The notes: generated by a model not told the origin, from the sequence alone. Shown: positions 8,744 through 19,002, numbered from the stretch's first letter. The stretch is 64,000 nucleotides of DNA from Flavobacterium aestivum (GCF_026870175.2 NZ_CP113977.2:3286001-3350000); one strand, 5' to 3'. A program made the numbers and translations.

Positions 8744-11164
8744 ATGAAAATATCTTACAACTGGTTAAAACAGTTCATTAAAATAGATTGGAAATCCGAG
8801 GAAACATCAGCATTACTAACAGATTTGGGTCTTGAAGTAGAAGTTGTTGAAAAATACCAATCGGTAAAAGGAGGACTAGAAGGAATCGTTGTAGGACATG
8901 TGCTTACTTGTATTCCACATCCTGATGCTGACCGCTTAAAAATCACTACAGTAGATTTAGGTGATGGAGTTCCTTTGCAAATTGTGTGTGGTGCCAGTAA
9001 TGTTGATGCAGGACAAAAAGTACCTGTTGCAACAATTGGAACCGTTTTATATGATAAAGAAGGAAATACATTTACCATAAAAAAAGGAAAAATCAGAGGA
9101 CAAGAAAGCCATGGAATGATTTGTGCCGAAGACGAATTAGGTCTTGGTGAAAGTCATGACGGAATTATGGTTCTTGACCAATCTATTCCAGCAGGAACTT
9201 TGGCATCTACTGTTTTCAAAATTGAAAATGATGAAGTTTTCGAAATTGGGTTGACACCAAACCGTGCAGATGCAATGAGCCATTTAGGAACTGCACGTGA
9301 CTTAAGAGCTGGATTTTTACAAAGAGGAATCAATGTAGAGTTGATTACTCCATCAGTAAGTAATTTTAGAATTGACAAAAGAACTTTAAAGATTGATGTT
9401 GATGTCAAAGAAATTCAACTTGCACCTAGATATTGCGGAGTTACGATCTCAGGTATAACTGTAAAAGAATCTCCTGAGTGGTTAAAGAATAGATTGAAAG
9501 CAATTGGAATCAATCCAAAAAATAATATTGTAGATGTTACCAATTATGTTTTACATGATTTAGGACAACCACTACATGCTTTTGACGCATCAAAAATAAA
9601 CGGCAAAATCATTGTAAAAACACTTCCAGCAGGAACTAAATTCACAACTTTAGACGATATCGAAAGAACTTTGCATGAAGAAGATTTGATGATTTGTGAC
9701 GAGAAAGGACCACTTTGTATTGCTGGGGTATTTGGAGGAAAGAAATCTGGCGTAACAGAAACCACAAATTCAATCTTCTTAGAAAGCGCTTATTTTAATC
9801 CTGTAAGTATTAGAAAAACGGCTAAAAGACATCAACTAAACACAGATTCTTCTTTTAGATTTGAAAGAGGAATCGATCCAACCATTACTGAATATGCTTT
9901 AAAAAGAGCAGCTTTATTAATTCAAGAAGTAGCTGGTGGTGAAATCACTTCAGATGTAATCAACATTTATCAAAAGAAAATTGAGGATTTTACAGTATTC
10001 TTAAATTTTAAAAATGTTGCAAGAATCATTGGTCAGGAAATACCAAAAGATACGATCAAACAAATTTTAGCTTCATTAGAAATTAAAATAAATAGTGTTT
10101 CTGATGCTGGTTTGGGATTGGTAATTCCTTCTTATAGAGTTGATGTACAAAGAGAAATTGATGTAATCGAAGAAATTTTAAGAGTTTACGGTTACAACAA
10201 TATTATTTTTTCAAAAAAATTAAATGCAACAGTTTCTAATTCTCCACGAAATGAGGATTACAAAGTGCAAAACATTGTAGCTACACAATTGAACTCTTTA
10301 GGGTTTCATGAAATGATGGCTAATTCATTGACTACAGCTTCATATATTCAACTTTCTGAATCGTTAAAAGAAGAGTACAATGTAACAATGTTAAATCCGT
10401 TGAGTAATGACTTGGCAACGATGCGTCAGTCTTTACTGTTTTCAGGATTAGAAGCCATATCTTATAATATTAACCGTAAGAATGCTGATTTAAAGTTATT
10501 TGAATTCGGAAAATCATACCATAAATTCCTTGCTGGTTACGGAGAAATCAAACATTTGACTCTTTTTCAAACTGGTAGCAAAAACAAAGAAAATTGGACA
10601 AATGCACAAAAACCATCTGATTTCTTTTTATTCAAAGGCTACGTAGAAGGTGTTTTATCTAGATTAGGTATTTCAAAAACAAAAAGCTTACCAGTATCTA
10701 CAGATGTTTTCTCTGAAGGAATTGCTATTGGTTTAGGAAATGATACTTTGGTAGAATTTGGAGTAGTTAAGAAATCAGTTTTAAAACATTTTGGAATCAA
10801 ACAAGAAGTTTTCTTCGCTGATTTTAATTGGGGTTCTGTTTTGAAATTAATGTCAAGCAAAATAAAATTTACTGAAATTCCAAAATATCCTGAAGTTCGT
10901 AGAGACTTAGCTTTGTTATTGGATCAAAATGTAACATATGACAGTATTTACACTATTGCCAGACAAACAGAAAAATCGTTATTGAAAGATGTCAATTTAT
11001 TTGATGTATATGAAGGACAAAATTTACCAGAAGGTAAAAAATCATACGCATTGAGTTTCACTATTCAAGATGATACTAAAACTCTTGAAGATGCTCAAAT
11101 TGACAAAATCATGAACAAGCTAATTAAGAATTTCGAAACGGAGCTTGGAGCTAGTTTGAGATAA
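8744..11164 (+). CDS. pheT: Phenylalanine--tRNA ligase beta subunit
   Basis: Beta chain of the alpha2-beta2 phenylalanyl-tRNA synthetase; forms the editing site and binds tRNA-Phe. 806 residues, the normal bacterial length. Domains in order: N-terminal B1 plus tRNA-binding OB fold (EGIVVGHVLTCIPHPDADRL, about residues 40-150), B3/B4 editing domain (TPNRADAMSHLGTARDL onward; about 200-400), B5 domain (about 405-475), the catalytic-like fold (about 480-690), and the C-terminal anticodon-binding FDX-ACB domain (about 710-806, with KYPEVRRDLALLLDQNVTY). Monocistronic: own promoter upstream, strong terminator downstream. The alpha subunit gene is not in the window. Confidence 0.98.
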   Translation: MKISYNWLKQFIKIDWKSEETSALLTDLGLEVEVVEKYQSVKGGLEGIVVGHVLTCIPHPDADRLKITTVDLGDGVPLQIVCGASNVDAGQKVPVATIGTVLYDKEGNTFTIKKGKIRGQESHGMICAEDELGLGESHDGIMVLDQSIPAGTLASTVFKIENDEVFEIGLTPNRADAMSHLGTARDLRAGFLQRGINVELITPSVSNFRIDKRTLKIDVDVKEIQLAPRYCGVTISGITVKESPEWLKNRLKAIGINPKNNIVDVTNYVLHDLGQPLHAFDASKINGKIIVKTLPAGTKFTTLDDIERTLHEEDLMICDEKGPLCIAGVFGGKKSGVTETTNSIFLESAYFNPVSIRKTAKRHQLNTDSSFRFERGIDPTITEYALKRAALLIQEVAGGEITSDVINIYQKKIEDFTVFLNFKNVARIIGQEIPKDTIKQILASLEIKINSVSDAGLGLVIPSYRVDVQREIDVIEEILRVYGYNNIIFSKKLNATVSNSPRNEDYKVQNIVATQLNSLGFHEMMANSLTTASYIQLSESLKEEYNVTMLNPLSNDLATMRQSLLFSGLEAISYNINRKNADLKLFEFGKSYHKFLAGYGEIKHLTLFQTGSKNKENWTNAQKPSDFFLFKGYVEGVLSRLGISKTKSLPVSTDVFSEGIAIGLGNDTLVEFGVVKKSVLKHFGIKQEVFFADFNWGSVLKLMSSKIKFTEIPKYPEVRRDLALLLDQNVTYDSIYTIARQTEKSLLKDVNLFDVYEGQNLPEGKKSYALSFTIQDDTKTLEDAQIDKIMNKLIKNFETELGASLR

Positions 11165-11190
11165 CCTATCATATTGTTTCTATAAAATAC

Positions 11191-11230
11191 AAACTCCCAA
11201 TCCTAAAATTTTAGGATTGGGAGTTTTTTA
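11191..11230 (+). terminator. Intrinsic terminator of pheT
   Basis: Perfect 18-bp inverted repeat (11191-11208 with 11209-11226) containing CTCCCAATCC and its complement, ending in a T-run. The AT-rich centre folds as a small loop. It lies 27 bp after the pheT stop. Confidence 0.92.
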
Positions 11231-11329
11231 TTCTCTTAATTTAATTTTACATGAATTTAATTAATGTGAAATTTATTATATTTATATCCACCGGAAAGCA
11301 TTTTACTCATTGTATCTAAAATTAAGATT

Positions 11330-11854
11330 ATGGAAATTAACAGAAAAATAAAGAGTAAAAAATTAAACGTAAGAGTTGATCTAACCGCTATGGTTAGTGT
11401 TTCTTTTTTGCTGATTATATTTTTTATGCTAGTTGGCGAATTGTCAAAACCGAAAACAATGGACTTAAGCTTACCTGATAATGGAGATATAAGATGTGGA
11501 CCAATAGCTTGTTATAAAGGAGATCGTTCATATACAATTTTATTAGATGATAACAACAAAATGATTACTTATATGGGGTTGTTGTGCTGTCCTATTGAGA
11601 ATCCAAAAGAAGTTAAATACGGCAAAGAAGGAATACGTAAAGAATTATTTTACATTAATAAAAAAGTGCATGAACATTCAGCCAGCATAGGAAAACCCAA
11701 TAATGGTGTAATAGTATTTATTAAACCTAGTAAAAAATCTAATTATGGTAATTTGGTTAATATTCTAGATGAGATGAAAATAGCAAACATAGATTCTTAT
11801 ACAATTATTGATTCTTATACTCCTGAAGAAACAAAATTACTCGCATCAAAGTAA
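11330..11854 (+). CDS. ExbD/TolR-family biopolymer transport protein (stand-alone)
   Basis: 174 residues with the ExbD/TolR architecture: short cytoplasmic N-terminus, one transmembrane helix VSVSFLLIIFFMLVGEL (about residues 23-40), and a periplasmic domain. The family normally carries an aspartate in the helix (IDVxFLLLIFFM). Here the corresponding region reads VDLTAMVSVSFLL, so the acid is shifted to VD just before the helix. ExbD works with ExbB to pass proton-motive force to TonB or TolA; no exbB or tonB neighbour is present. Flanked by terminators on both sides, so it is a single-gene unit. The periplasmic part has several cysteines (RCGPIACY, LLCCPI), unusual for this family. Confidence 0.8.
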   Translation: MEINRKIKSKKLNVRVDLTAMVSVSFLLIIFFMLVGELSKPKTMDLSLPDNGDIRCGPIACYKGDRSYTILLDDNNKMITYMGLLCCPIENPKEVKYGKEGIRKELFYINKKVHEHSASIGKPNNGVIVFIKPSKKSNYGNLVNILDEMKIANIDSYTIIDSYTPEETKLLASK

Positions 11855-11881
11855 CTTGAGATAATCTTTGTTAGAAAATAT

Positions 11882-11924
11882 AAAATCCCAATACTGTTTT
11901 ATAATAGTATTGGGATTTTTTTTA
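11882..11924 (+). terminator. Intrinsic terminator after the ExbD-like gene
   Basis: Stem AAAATCCCAATACT (11882-11895) pairs perfectly with 11906-11919, loop of 10 nt, followed by a run of T. Positioned 28 bp after the stop codon. Confidence 0.9.
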
Positions 11925-12012
11925 TGCTTAAAATCAGCTTCTTCTCTCCTTTTATGAATATTCCATCTTTGGCAAATTCTTAATTAATGTTTTGAGCATA
12001 AGTAGAGCTTGT

Positions 12013-14274
12013 TTATAAATTCTTAATCACAAACTCACTTCTTCTATTTAATTCGTGTTGCTCTTCGTCACAAGAATCTTCTGGAATACATTTTACAATT
12101 GGCACAGACTCACCATATCCTTTGGCAAGAATTCTCTTTTTAGGAATTCCTTGTTCTAAAATATAATTTCTTGTAGCATCGGCTCTTTTTTGAGAAAGAT
12201 CTGCATTGAATTTATCATTACCACGATTGTCTGTATGCGAACCAATTTCAACTACCATTTCTGGATATTTGTTCATTAATTCAACAACACGATTCAATAT
12301 TTTTTTAGATTCTTTACGAATGTACCACAAATTGTAATCAAAATATATTGGATCGGTTTTAATGATTAATCGATCTCTATCTTTTACAACATCTTTTTCT
12401 GCAGCAATAATAGCAGCCATTTTTTCTTTTTTCTTGACAGCTGCAATTTCTTTTTCTTTTTTGTCAGCAGCCAGTTTGTCTTTTTTCATTTGCTCTTTGG
12501 CCTCCAAGTCTGCCAATCTTTTGGATTCAAGAGCAATAGCATCATCTTTTTTCTTTTGCTTTAACTCATTGGCTTCGGCAATCTTCTTTTCTTTAAGAGC
12601 AATCGCATCCGCTTTTTTCTTTTGCTCAAGAGCAACCAATTCGGCAGCTTTCAGTTGTTGCGCCAAAAGTAAATCGGCAGCTCTTTTTTGTTCAAGCGCT
12701 ACTTGCTCTTCCTTTTTAATAATCTCCAGAAATCTAATTTCCAAAGAACCATCATTCAATTTATTTCTTTCACTCGAAATCTTGAGAGTCTTAGAATTCT
12801 CTGTATAATTTTCTTTGGTTGCAAATATGGAATAATTTGCTTCGCATTCAACAGTAAAACTGAATTTTCCATCTATAGCCGTGATTGCTTTTTCAATTTC
12901 CTGATTCTCGCCATTCTTCAAAATTACACTAGCATTTTCTAAAGCAAGATGAGTATCTACATCGGTAATAATACCAGCTATATATTGTTTACAATCTTCT
13001 ACAAGCAAATCTTTTGTTTCCTTCAATGAATAAATATCATCTTTCCCTTTTCCTCCTGGTCTATCTGAAGAAAAGTATCCCTCTTTGCTCTCAGAATCTA
13101 CATAATAAGCAAAATCATCATAACCTGAGTTTACAGGAAGTCCAACATTCAAGACTTTAGAAAATGAATTATCTTGAATTTCTGAAACAAAAATATCCAA
13201 TGCTCCATAACCTTCATGCCCATTTGAAGAAAAATACAATTTATTATCATCTGAAACAAAAGGAAATTGTTCTCTTCTTGGAGTGTTTATTTTATCCCCA
13301 AGGTTAATTGGTTTTCCATAAACTGAACCATCTATTGATACACTAAAAATATCAAAAGAACCTAGTGTTCCAGGCATGTCAGACGCAAAATACAATGTTT
13401 TTTCATCCGGACTTAATGCAGGATGTTCTACGGAATAATCAGGACTATTGAAAGGCAATGCCACAATATTGGTCCATTTATTTTTCACATACTCAGCTCT
13501 AAAAATTTGAATGTTAGATATTTTGTCTGCATTCTTCCCTCTCCTACCATTAGTAGAATTGTTTCTGGTAAAATACATGAACTTACCATCCTTTGTAAAA
13601 ATGGCATTCGATTCATGCATAGGCGATTTCAAATCTTTTGAGAAATAAGATACAATAGAATCATTTTGATTTATGTTTTTTAATGGAATACTAACTATAT
13701 TCAGATACGATTCATTATTCCATTTATAGGTTTTATCAAAAAGATTTGGTTTCTTTTTAACTGCCGCAAAAATTAAATTATCTCCTAAAATAGTTGTTCC
13801 AAACTCTGAATTGGCAGTATTTAAAGCTAAATTGCTAATAGTATATCTTTCGCCAATAGCAGAAACATTTTTTAAGTTTTTGATTTCACTATCCATTTTT
13901 TTTAAAGCTTCATTGTTATTTGAAGCAACAAAAAAATTGCGCATGACTTTTTCTGCCTCAGTATAATTTCCTTTGGCCTTCAAAGTTTGGGCATATCGAA
14001 AATAGAATTCCTCATTGAGTTCTTTACCAGCACTATTCGCTAAAAGAGCATATTGTTCTCGAGCTTTATCATAATCATTGGTAAAATAATAACAGTCTCC
14101 TAATTTTTGAATTATTTCTGCAGTTTGATTTTTTGAACTTACTTTTTCATACAACGGAATGGCTTCGCTATAATACGTTTTCTCAAATAAACGATTCGCT
14201 CTTAGCAAATCCTGTTGCTGAGCTTGTATGAATTGGATTGAAAATATGATTAGGAGTATATATATTTTTTTCAT
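12013..14274 (-). CDS. OmpA-family protein with TPR, PD40 repeats and coiled coil (T9SS/gliding associated)
   Basis: Secreted outer-membrane-associated protein that would anchor to peptidoglycan by its C-terminal OmpA domain. I chose the start at MKKIYILLIIFSIQFIQAQ, because this gives a signal peptide; an upstream in-frame ATG at 14355 would add 27 residues ahead of it. Order in the mature protein: TPR-like helices (about 25-130), a PD40/WD40-like beta-propeller with LSPDEKTLYFASD and KLYFSSNGHEGYGALDIF units (about 190-420), a carboxypeptidase-regulatory-like beta domain (about 430-520), a long Lys/Ala/Glu coiled coil (about 525-635), then OmpA with GSHTDNRGNDKFNADLSQKRA. Last gene of a CHU_C-protein/PorP-SprF/OmpA trio, typical of flavobacterial T9SS accessory loci. 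Confidence 0.9.
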   Translation of the reverse strand: MKKIYILLIIFSIQFIQAQQQDLLRANRLFEKTYYSEAIPLYEKVSSKNQTAEIIQKLGDCYYFTNDYDKAREQYALLANSAGKELNEEFYFRYAQTLKAKGNYTEAEKVMRNFFVASNNNEALKKMDSEIKNLKNVSAIGERYTISNLALNTANSEFGTTILGDNLIFAAVKKKPNLFDKTYKWNNESYLNIVSIPLKNINQNDSIVSYFSKDLKSPMHESNAIFTKDGKFMYFTRNNSTNGRRGKNADKISNIQIFRAEYVKNKWTNIVALPFNSPDYSVEHPALSPDEKTLYFASDMPGTLGSFDIFSVSIDGSVYGKPINLGDKINTPRREQFPFVSDDNKLYFSSNGHEGYGALDIFVSEIQDNSFSKVLNVGLPVNSGYDDFAYYVDSESKEGYFSSDRPGGKGKDDIYSLKETKDLLVEDCKQYIAGIITDVDTHLALENASVILKNGENQEIEKAITAIDGKFSFTVECEANYSIFATKENYTENSKTLKISSERNKLNDGSLEIRFLEIIKKEEQVALEQKRAADLLLAQQLKAAELVALEQKKKADAIALKEKKIAEANELKQKKKDDAIALESKRLADLEAKEQMKKDKLAADKKEKEIAAVKKKEKMAAIIAAEKDVVKDRDRLIIKTDPIYFDYNLWYIRKESKKILNRVVELMNKYPEMVVEIGSHTDNRGNDKFNADLSQKRADATRNYILEQGIPKKRILAKGYGESVPIVKCIPEDSCDEEQHELNRRSEFVIKNL

Positions 14275-14365
14275 GTGGAAATAATATTTGTTTTTTAAAG
14301 GAACATGGTCGCCATCATAAATTATATTTTGAAAATTAAATTTTGGCGAATTCATTTTTTACTTT

Positions 14366-15301
14366 TTAGAAGAACCTAGGTGATTTATCGTATCCTTTAC
14401 CTAATAAATCCAAATTATAAAATAATCCAATTTCATGTGAACCTGAATCAAATTGACTAAGATTTGAAACAGTATAATCGTAAGAATAACCAATTCTTAG
14501 ATTTGGAGTTACATTGACATTCATCAATATACTTGCAGAATCATTAAATCGATAAGCAACCCCAAGCTCAAATTTTTCATTGTACAATACATTCGCCGTT
14601 AAATCAACAGATACTGGAGCACCAGTTACGAATATTGCTATGAAAGCCGGTTTTATTTTAAAAGATTCATTAATGTCAAAAACATATCCCCCTGTGAAAT
14701 AAGTATGAATCTCTTGAGGTCCGAAAGAATTAATGTCCGATCTTTCTTTTATATGTTCAGCTGAAAGTAAGTTTGGAGCCGAAAGTCCAACATAATATTT
14801 ATCCGTAAAGTAATAAGCTCCTACCCCAATGTTTGGAACTGTTTCATTTACATTTTCTGCAAATGCTTTATCTGTAGCAATATCACCACTATTCAATCTG
14901 AAACCATTAAAGTTGGTGCTTATAGAAGTAAAACCTGCTTTTACTCCAAAGGAGAAATTATGTTTTTCATTCAATTGAAGAATATAAGCAAAATCGGCAA
15001 AGAAGTTAGTTTCCTTTTTAGCACCATCACCGATATTGTCAGAAATTAAAGAAATTCCAGTTTCTATCTTTTTATTTATGGGAGTATGTGCAAAGACCGT
15101 TAGTGTTTTTGGTGCTCCTTCAATTCCTGTCCATTGAGAACGATACAAACTTCCTAAATTAAGAATTGCAGGAGTAGCTGTTGCATAAGCAGGGTTAACT
15201 ACACTCATATTGTTCATATACTGAGTGAAATGTGGATATTGCTGAGCGGTTACCTTTAGTATGGAAAGGAAAAAAAACACAAGAAGTATTATTTTTTTCA
15301 T
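14366..15301 (-). CDS. PorP/SprF family type IX secretion system membrane protein
   Basis: 311 residues, signal peptide MKKIILLVFFFLSILKVTAQ followed by the family opening QYPHFTQYMNNMSVVNPAYA and a C-terminal beta-barrel with alternating hydrophobic strands. SprF-type proteins are needed for secretion or surface attachment of their genetically linked T9SS cargo, notably cargo with type B C-terminal domains; the gene next door encodes such a protein. It starts 30 bp after that gene's stop and is followed 91 bp later by the OmpA-family gene, consistent with one operon. Which paralogue of the SprF family it is cannot be decided. Confidence 0.93.
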   Translation of the reverse strand: MKKIILLVFFFLSILKVTAQQYPHFTQYMNNMSVVNPAYATATPAILNLGSLYRSQWTGIEGAPKTLTVFAHTPINKKIETGISLISDNIGDGAKKETNFFADFAYILQLNEKHNFSFGVKAGFTSISTNFNGFRLNSGDIATDKAFAENVNETVPNIGVGAYYFTDKYYVGLSAPNLLSAEHIKERSDINSFGPQEIHTYFTGGYVFDINESFKIKPAFIAIFVTGAPVSVDLTANVLYNEKFELGVAYRFNDSASILMNVNVTPNLRIGYSYDYTVSNLSQFDSGSHEIGLFYNLDLLGKGYDKSPRFF

Positions 15302-15331
15302 TTGAGTAAAATTATAAGTAAAAAAATGGAA

Positions 15332-18300
15332 TTATCGGTTTAAATAAAGTTTACCTTGTTTTGGAGGCAAATTGTCTTTATTATAATGGATAACATAAAA
15401 ATAAACTCCTGTAGGTGTATTGCCATCAATAAAATTTGAATTAGAATTTTTTCCGTCCCAATCTGGTTTGTTGATATCTCCTTTGAATAAAACATTTCCA
15501 TATCTATTGAAAATTTCTAAGGTGTAATTCGGGAATAGAAACTCGATGTCTATAATTTGAAAGGTTTCATTAATCCCGTCTCCATTTGGTGAAAACCCAT
15601 CTGGAATAAAGAAATTCTCAGGTGTTGCAGTACAATCGGTAAGTGAAACCGTTGCTTCCAATGCATATGAACGACAATTTGTGATTGAAGAAGTATCAAT
15701 TCCGTAATAGGTAAAGCCTTCTTTAAGTAAATTGCTACTAGGCAGTAGTGTTCCGTTTGTGGCAGCATCATACCAAGCTAGATTTCCAGATGCCGTTGTA
15801 TTATTGGTTAAGTTTTGAATTGTGGGTTTGTCAACACCGCAAAAATTTTGTCCACTTGGAGTCAAAACTGGAGCAGCAACTGTATTAATAAGAACGCTAA
15901 TTGGTGTTGCATTTGATTCGCAACCTGTTGTTGCATTCCCTTCTTTTAAAGAATAATTTGCTGTTGTCAAAAGTGCAGTTGAAGCTAATGGTGTTGCATT
16001 TGTTGCAGAGTCATACCATTTGTATTGGCTACCGTTTGGAGTCAAATTAGCCACAGTTGCTAAATTGGTTTCGCAAAATTCTTGATTACTAGCTGTTGGG
16101 CTATTTGGAATCGAGTTTATTACAAAATTTTTAGGAACAGAATTTATAATCGTTGAACAACTATTTCCTGTATTGGTTAAATCGGTTATGATTAATGTAT
16201 TATTCCCAGTAGTCGAAAGGGCTGCAGCTGGAATTGAAAAACTAGTATTTCCTGCACTAACAACCAAAGGGATTGTCTGTGAACCAATTGTATTGGCACC
16301 CGATACGGCATAACTCAAAGTTATATTAGTTAAAGTTCCTAATCCAGAAAGTTGAACGTTTAAGGGTTGACCTAAACAACCATCTTTTACAGTTACAGCC
16401 ATACTACTAACATCCGGTAATGCGTTAACAACAAAAACTTTTGGCTGAGTTGAAGTATTCGAGCAATTCGTTAATAAGTTTGTAATACTGGCAATTTCAA
16501 TTGTTGTGTTTCCTGCTTTTGGGATTAAATTAGGAGCAATGCTAAAAGATGCAAATCCGCTAGTTATGTTTAAGGTTATAGGAACAGCTGTAGCAATATT
16601 ATTGTCTCTTAGATTGTAACGAATATCATAATTCCCGTCTGCAAGATTAGAATTACCGACGAAATTTACATTTACAGGATAACCTTGGCATACTGGATCA
16701 ATCATCAAAGTAGTACTGTTAATTTGTGGTGTTGCATTATTTTGCACACTAATCATTTTTAAACTTGATTCACATCCTGTTATTATATTTACTTCCTTTA
16801 CATAATAATTTCCAGTAATTAAAGGTGTTGTACTAATTAGAGGAACAGTACTAGTAGCCGAATCAAACCATTTATATTGATTTCCTTGTGGATTTAAATT
16901 GGCTACCGTTGGATTATTTGATGAGCAAAATTTTTGATCATTGGCAATAGGAATAGATGGTGTTGGATTTACTACAAACGTTGTCTGGTTTCCTGATGCT
17001 CTCGAACACCCAGTTAAAGAATTAGTAATATTAACGATAGTAAAAATAGTTGAATCCACTTTTGGAATATCAGTTGCTGGAATATCAAAAGTTGCTTCTC
17101 CCGCAACTACAGTTAGAGGTATAGTTTGAAAAGTCCCGTTATTTACTCCCGAAAGACTATAATCAATAATAATGGAAGTCAAGGTTCCTAACCCTTTTAG
17201 ATTAACAGTTGCTTTGTTACCTTGACATACAGGTTTGATGGTTGTGGCTAAACTCGAAACAACAGGCAATGGGTTTACAATAAAATCTTTAGGAGGAAGT
17301 GTTACTGAATTGGTACAGCCTGTAGTTTTATTTGTGATGCCTGTGATGGTAATAGTTGTTGTGCTACTTTTAGGAATTAAAGCAGTAGGAATAGGAAAAT
17401 CCCCTAGTCCTCCCGAAACATTCATAACTGCATGGATTGCAGTTGCAGTATTACTCCCAGTTAAATTGTAAACAATATCATAACTCCCATCAGTAAGATT
17501 TGATGTTCCTAAAAGTCTAACTATTGCATCAGAAGTTTGACAAACTGCATCTATTGTAAGCGTAGCATTATTAATCTTTGGTAACGGAAAAATGGACAAA
17601 ACAGTATTAGCGGTGGTTCCCATTATATTATTGCAAGCAACTCCTGATTCAATTTTAAAATCTACAATTTCGATAGTATAATCGCTAACCATTTGAAAAT
17701 CAATCGGTAGAATATCAAATTTTATTACCCCACTACTGCTGTTTGCAGTTGTTTGCTTTGTTACCACTGCTCCTGTAACATGATTGGTAATTTTATAAGT
17801 GATTGTGTAACTAGCATCTGCTATACTTTGTGTACCTTGTTTAAGAGTTGCTTTATAAACAATGGTGCTAGCAATTTCATTTTCACAGATATTTGGACCT
17901 ACTGTAAGAATAGCTCCAGTCAAATCAAGTTGTTTTTCTATAGTTATATCTATAGTTGAAGATTTATCATCGCAGTAAATATTTGCTGATTTTACAGTGT
18001 ATTCAAATGTATAAGTACCGGCTCCTTTGGTATTGTATATATTTTGAATATCAATAGTTGAATCTGTATCATTACTAATTTCTGAAGTTCCAGTTTTTTC
18101 TGACCAAACTCCTCCAGGGTCAGCTCCTGTTAATCGATTGTTTAAATCAAAGTTTGTGTAATTGTTAGTTTTATTAGAACACACAGCAAAATTTTCGAAT
18201 TTTCCTGGAACAGGGGCTCTAAATATATTAACAGTTACTGTCGACTCTTCAAATGCATTACATGTTGAACCAATTGGTGATAGAACTCTATAGGTATAAG

Positions 18301-18856
18301 AATAAGTTTTATTTGGAATTGGAACTTTCGTATCGAGGTTGTTTTTTGTTAATCCTCCAGAGTTATCATTATCCGTCCAAATACCATTAATTTGTGGTGA
18401 TGGTACAGTTATTCCTTTAAAAATTCCAAACAAATTTTCAATTGTATTATTACAAGTGGAACGCTCAGGACCAGGAATTCCTGCATATGCTCCAATAGTC
18501 ACTGTTATTTGTGCGGTATCAGTACATCCTAATCCATCAGAAACGGTATAGATATATTTGTAAATACCACTTTTAGTAATTAGTTGAGCATTTAGAATAC
18601 CGGTTGTACTATTTAAACCTCCCGATTTATCAACATCTGTCCAAATTCCTCCAGATGTATGAGAGCCTAATTGTAAATTCAAATCTATAGATTTGCTCGA
18701 ATTATCTGCAATATTACAAACATTTAAAGTGTTATTATCACTTCCAGCAATTCCCGCACACTGAGCATTTACATTAATGGAACAAAAAAAAAGTATAAAG
18801 ACACTTAAATAAATAGATAAAGGAGATGGGCAAGGGATAGGTAATTTTACTGCCAT
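15332..18856 (-). CDS. Large secreted protein with gliding motility-associated (CHU_C, type B) C-terminal domain
   Basis: 1174 residues. A signal peptide with a long hydrophobic core (SIYLSVFILFFCSINVNAQ) is followed by many Ig-like/PKD-like beta modules of about 70-150 residues, with recurring patterns such as KWFDSATSTVPL/KWYDSATNATPL, VCQG and ITNxxTGCS. The last ~90 residues are the CHU_C domain: FIPDGFSPNGDGINETFQI, then YTLEIFNRYGNVLFKG, WDGK and GVYFYVIHY. That domain directs export by T9SS and cell-surface retention by the SprF-linked type B route. Most likely an adhesin or matrix protein. The prophage lies 138 bp upstream, beyond its probable promoter region. Confidence 0.92.
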   Translation of the reverse strand: MAVKLPIPCPSPLSIYLSVFILFFCSINVNAQCAGIAGSDNNTLNVCNIADNSSKSIDLNLQLGSHTSGGIWTDVDKSGGLNSTTGILNAQLITKSGIYKYIYTVSDGLGCTDTAQITVTIGAYAGIPGPERSTCNNTIENLFGIFKGITVPSPQINGIWTDNDNSGGLTKNNLDTKVPIPNKTYSYTYRVLSPIGSTCNAFEESTVTVNIFRAPVPGKFENFAVCSNKTNNYTNFDLNNRLTGADPGGVWSEKTGTSEISNDTDSTIDIQNIYNTKGAGTYTFEYTVKSANIYCDDKSSTIDITIEKQLDLTGAILTVGPNICENEIASTIVYKATLKQGTQSIADASYTITYKITNHVTGAVVTKQTTANSSSGVIKFDILPIDFQMVSDYTIEIVDFKIESGVACNNIMGTTANTVLSIFPLPKINNATLTIDAVCQTSDAIVRLLGTSNLTDGSYDIVYNLTGSNTATAIHAVMNVSGGLGDFPIPTALIPKSSTTTITITGITNKTTGCTNSVTLPPKDFIVNPLPVVSSLATTIKPVCQGNKATVNLKGLGTLTSIIIDYSLSGVNNGTFQTIPLTVVAGEATFDIPATDIPKVDSTIFTIVNITNSLTGCSRASGNQTTFVVNPTPSIPIANDQKFCSSNNPTVANLNPQGNQYKWFDSATSTVPLISTTPLITGNYYVKEVNIITGCESSLKMISVQNNATPQINSTTLMIDPVCQGYPVNVNFVGNSNLADGNYDIRYNLRDNNIATAVPITLNITSGFASFSIAPNLIPKAGNTTIEIASITNLLTNCSNTSTQPKVFVVNALPDVSSMAVTVKDGCLGQPLNVQLSGLGTLTNITLSYAVSGANTIGSQTIPLVVSAGNTSFSIPAAALSTTGNNTLIITDLTNTGNSCSTIINSVPKNFVINSIPNSPTASNQEFCETNLATVANLTPNGSQYKWYDSATNATPLASTALLTTANYSLKEGNATTGCESNATPISVLINTVAAPVLTPSGQNFCGVDKPTIQNLTNNTTASGNLAWYDAATNGTLLPSSNLLKEGFTYYGIDTSSITNCRSYALEATVSLTDCTATPENFFIPDGFSPNGDGINETFQIIDIEFLFPNYTLEIFNRYGNVLFKGDINKPDWDGKNSNSNFIDGNTPTGVYFYVIHYNKDNLPPKQGKLYLNR

Positions 18857-18975
18857 AAGTTGTGTTAAATTTCTTCAAAAATAAGCTATTTCGAATAAAT
18901 TAACCTAATGACCACATGTTTTTAATGTTTAAAAGTTAAAAAAATAACAAATTATTTCTTTTTTATACCATAAAC

Positions 18976-18988
18976 AAAAAAAGCGCCG
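18976..18988 (-). terminator. Distal half of the rpsA terminator, split by the prophage
   Basis: Read on the minus strand this is the 3' arm and T-tract of an intrinsic terminator (part of GCGGCGC, then TTTTTTT). Its partner arm is 35.2 kb away at 54229-54239. Joined through one copy of CTAAT the two give a 10-bp stem, AAAGCGCCGC with GCGGCGCTTT, a loop of 5 nt and a T7 tail. See the finding on the integration site. Confidence 0.85.
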
Positions 18989-18993
18989 CTAAT
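18989..18993. repeat. Target-site duplication CTAAT, copy next to the phage right end
   Basis: 5-bp direct repeat of 54224-54228. Five bp is the duplication length made by Mu. The bases either side differ between the two copies, so the duplication is exactly 5 bp. Confidence 0.85.
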
Positions 18994-19002
18994 AATCGCG
19001 AA

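Noticed and set aside
12362-12942. Plus-strand frames opposite the OmpA-family gene
   Set aside because: Phe/Ser/Ala-only composition caused by the Lys/Glu coiled coil on the other strand.
14275-14355. Upstream start of the OmpA-family gene
   Set aside because: It would put 27 polar residues before a clear signal peptide.
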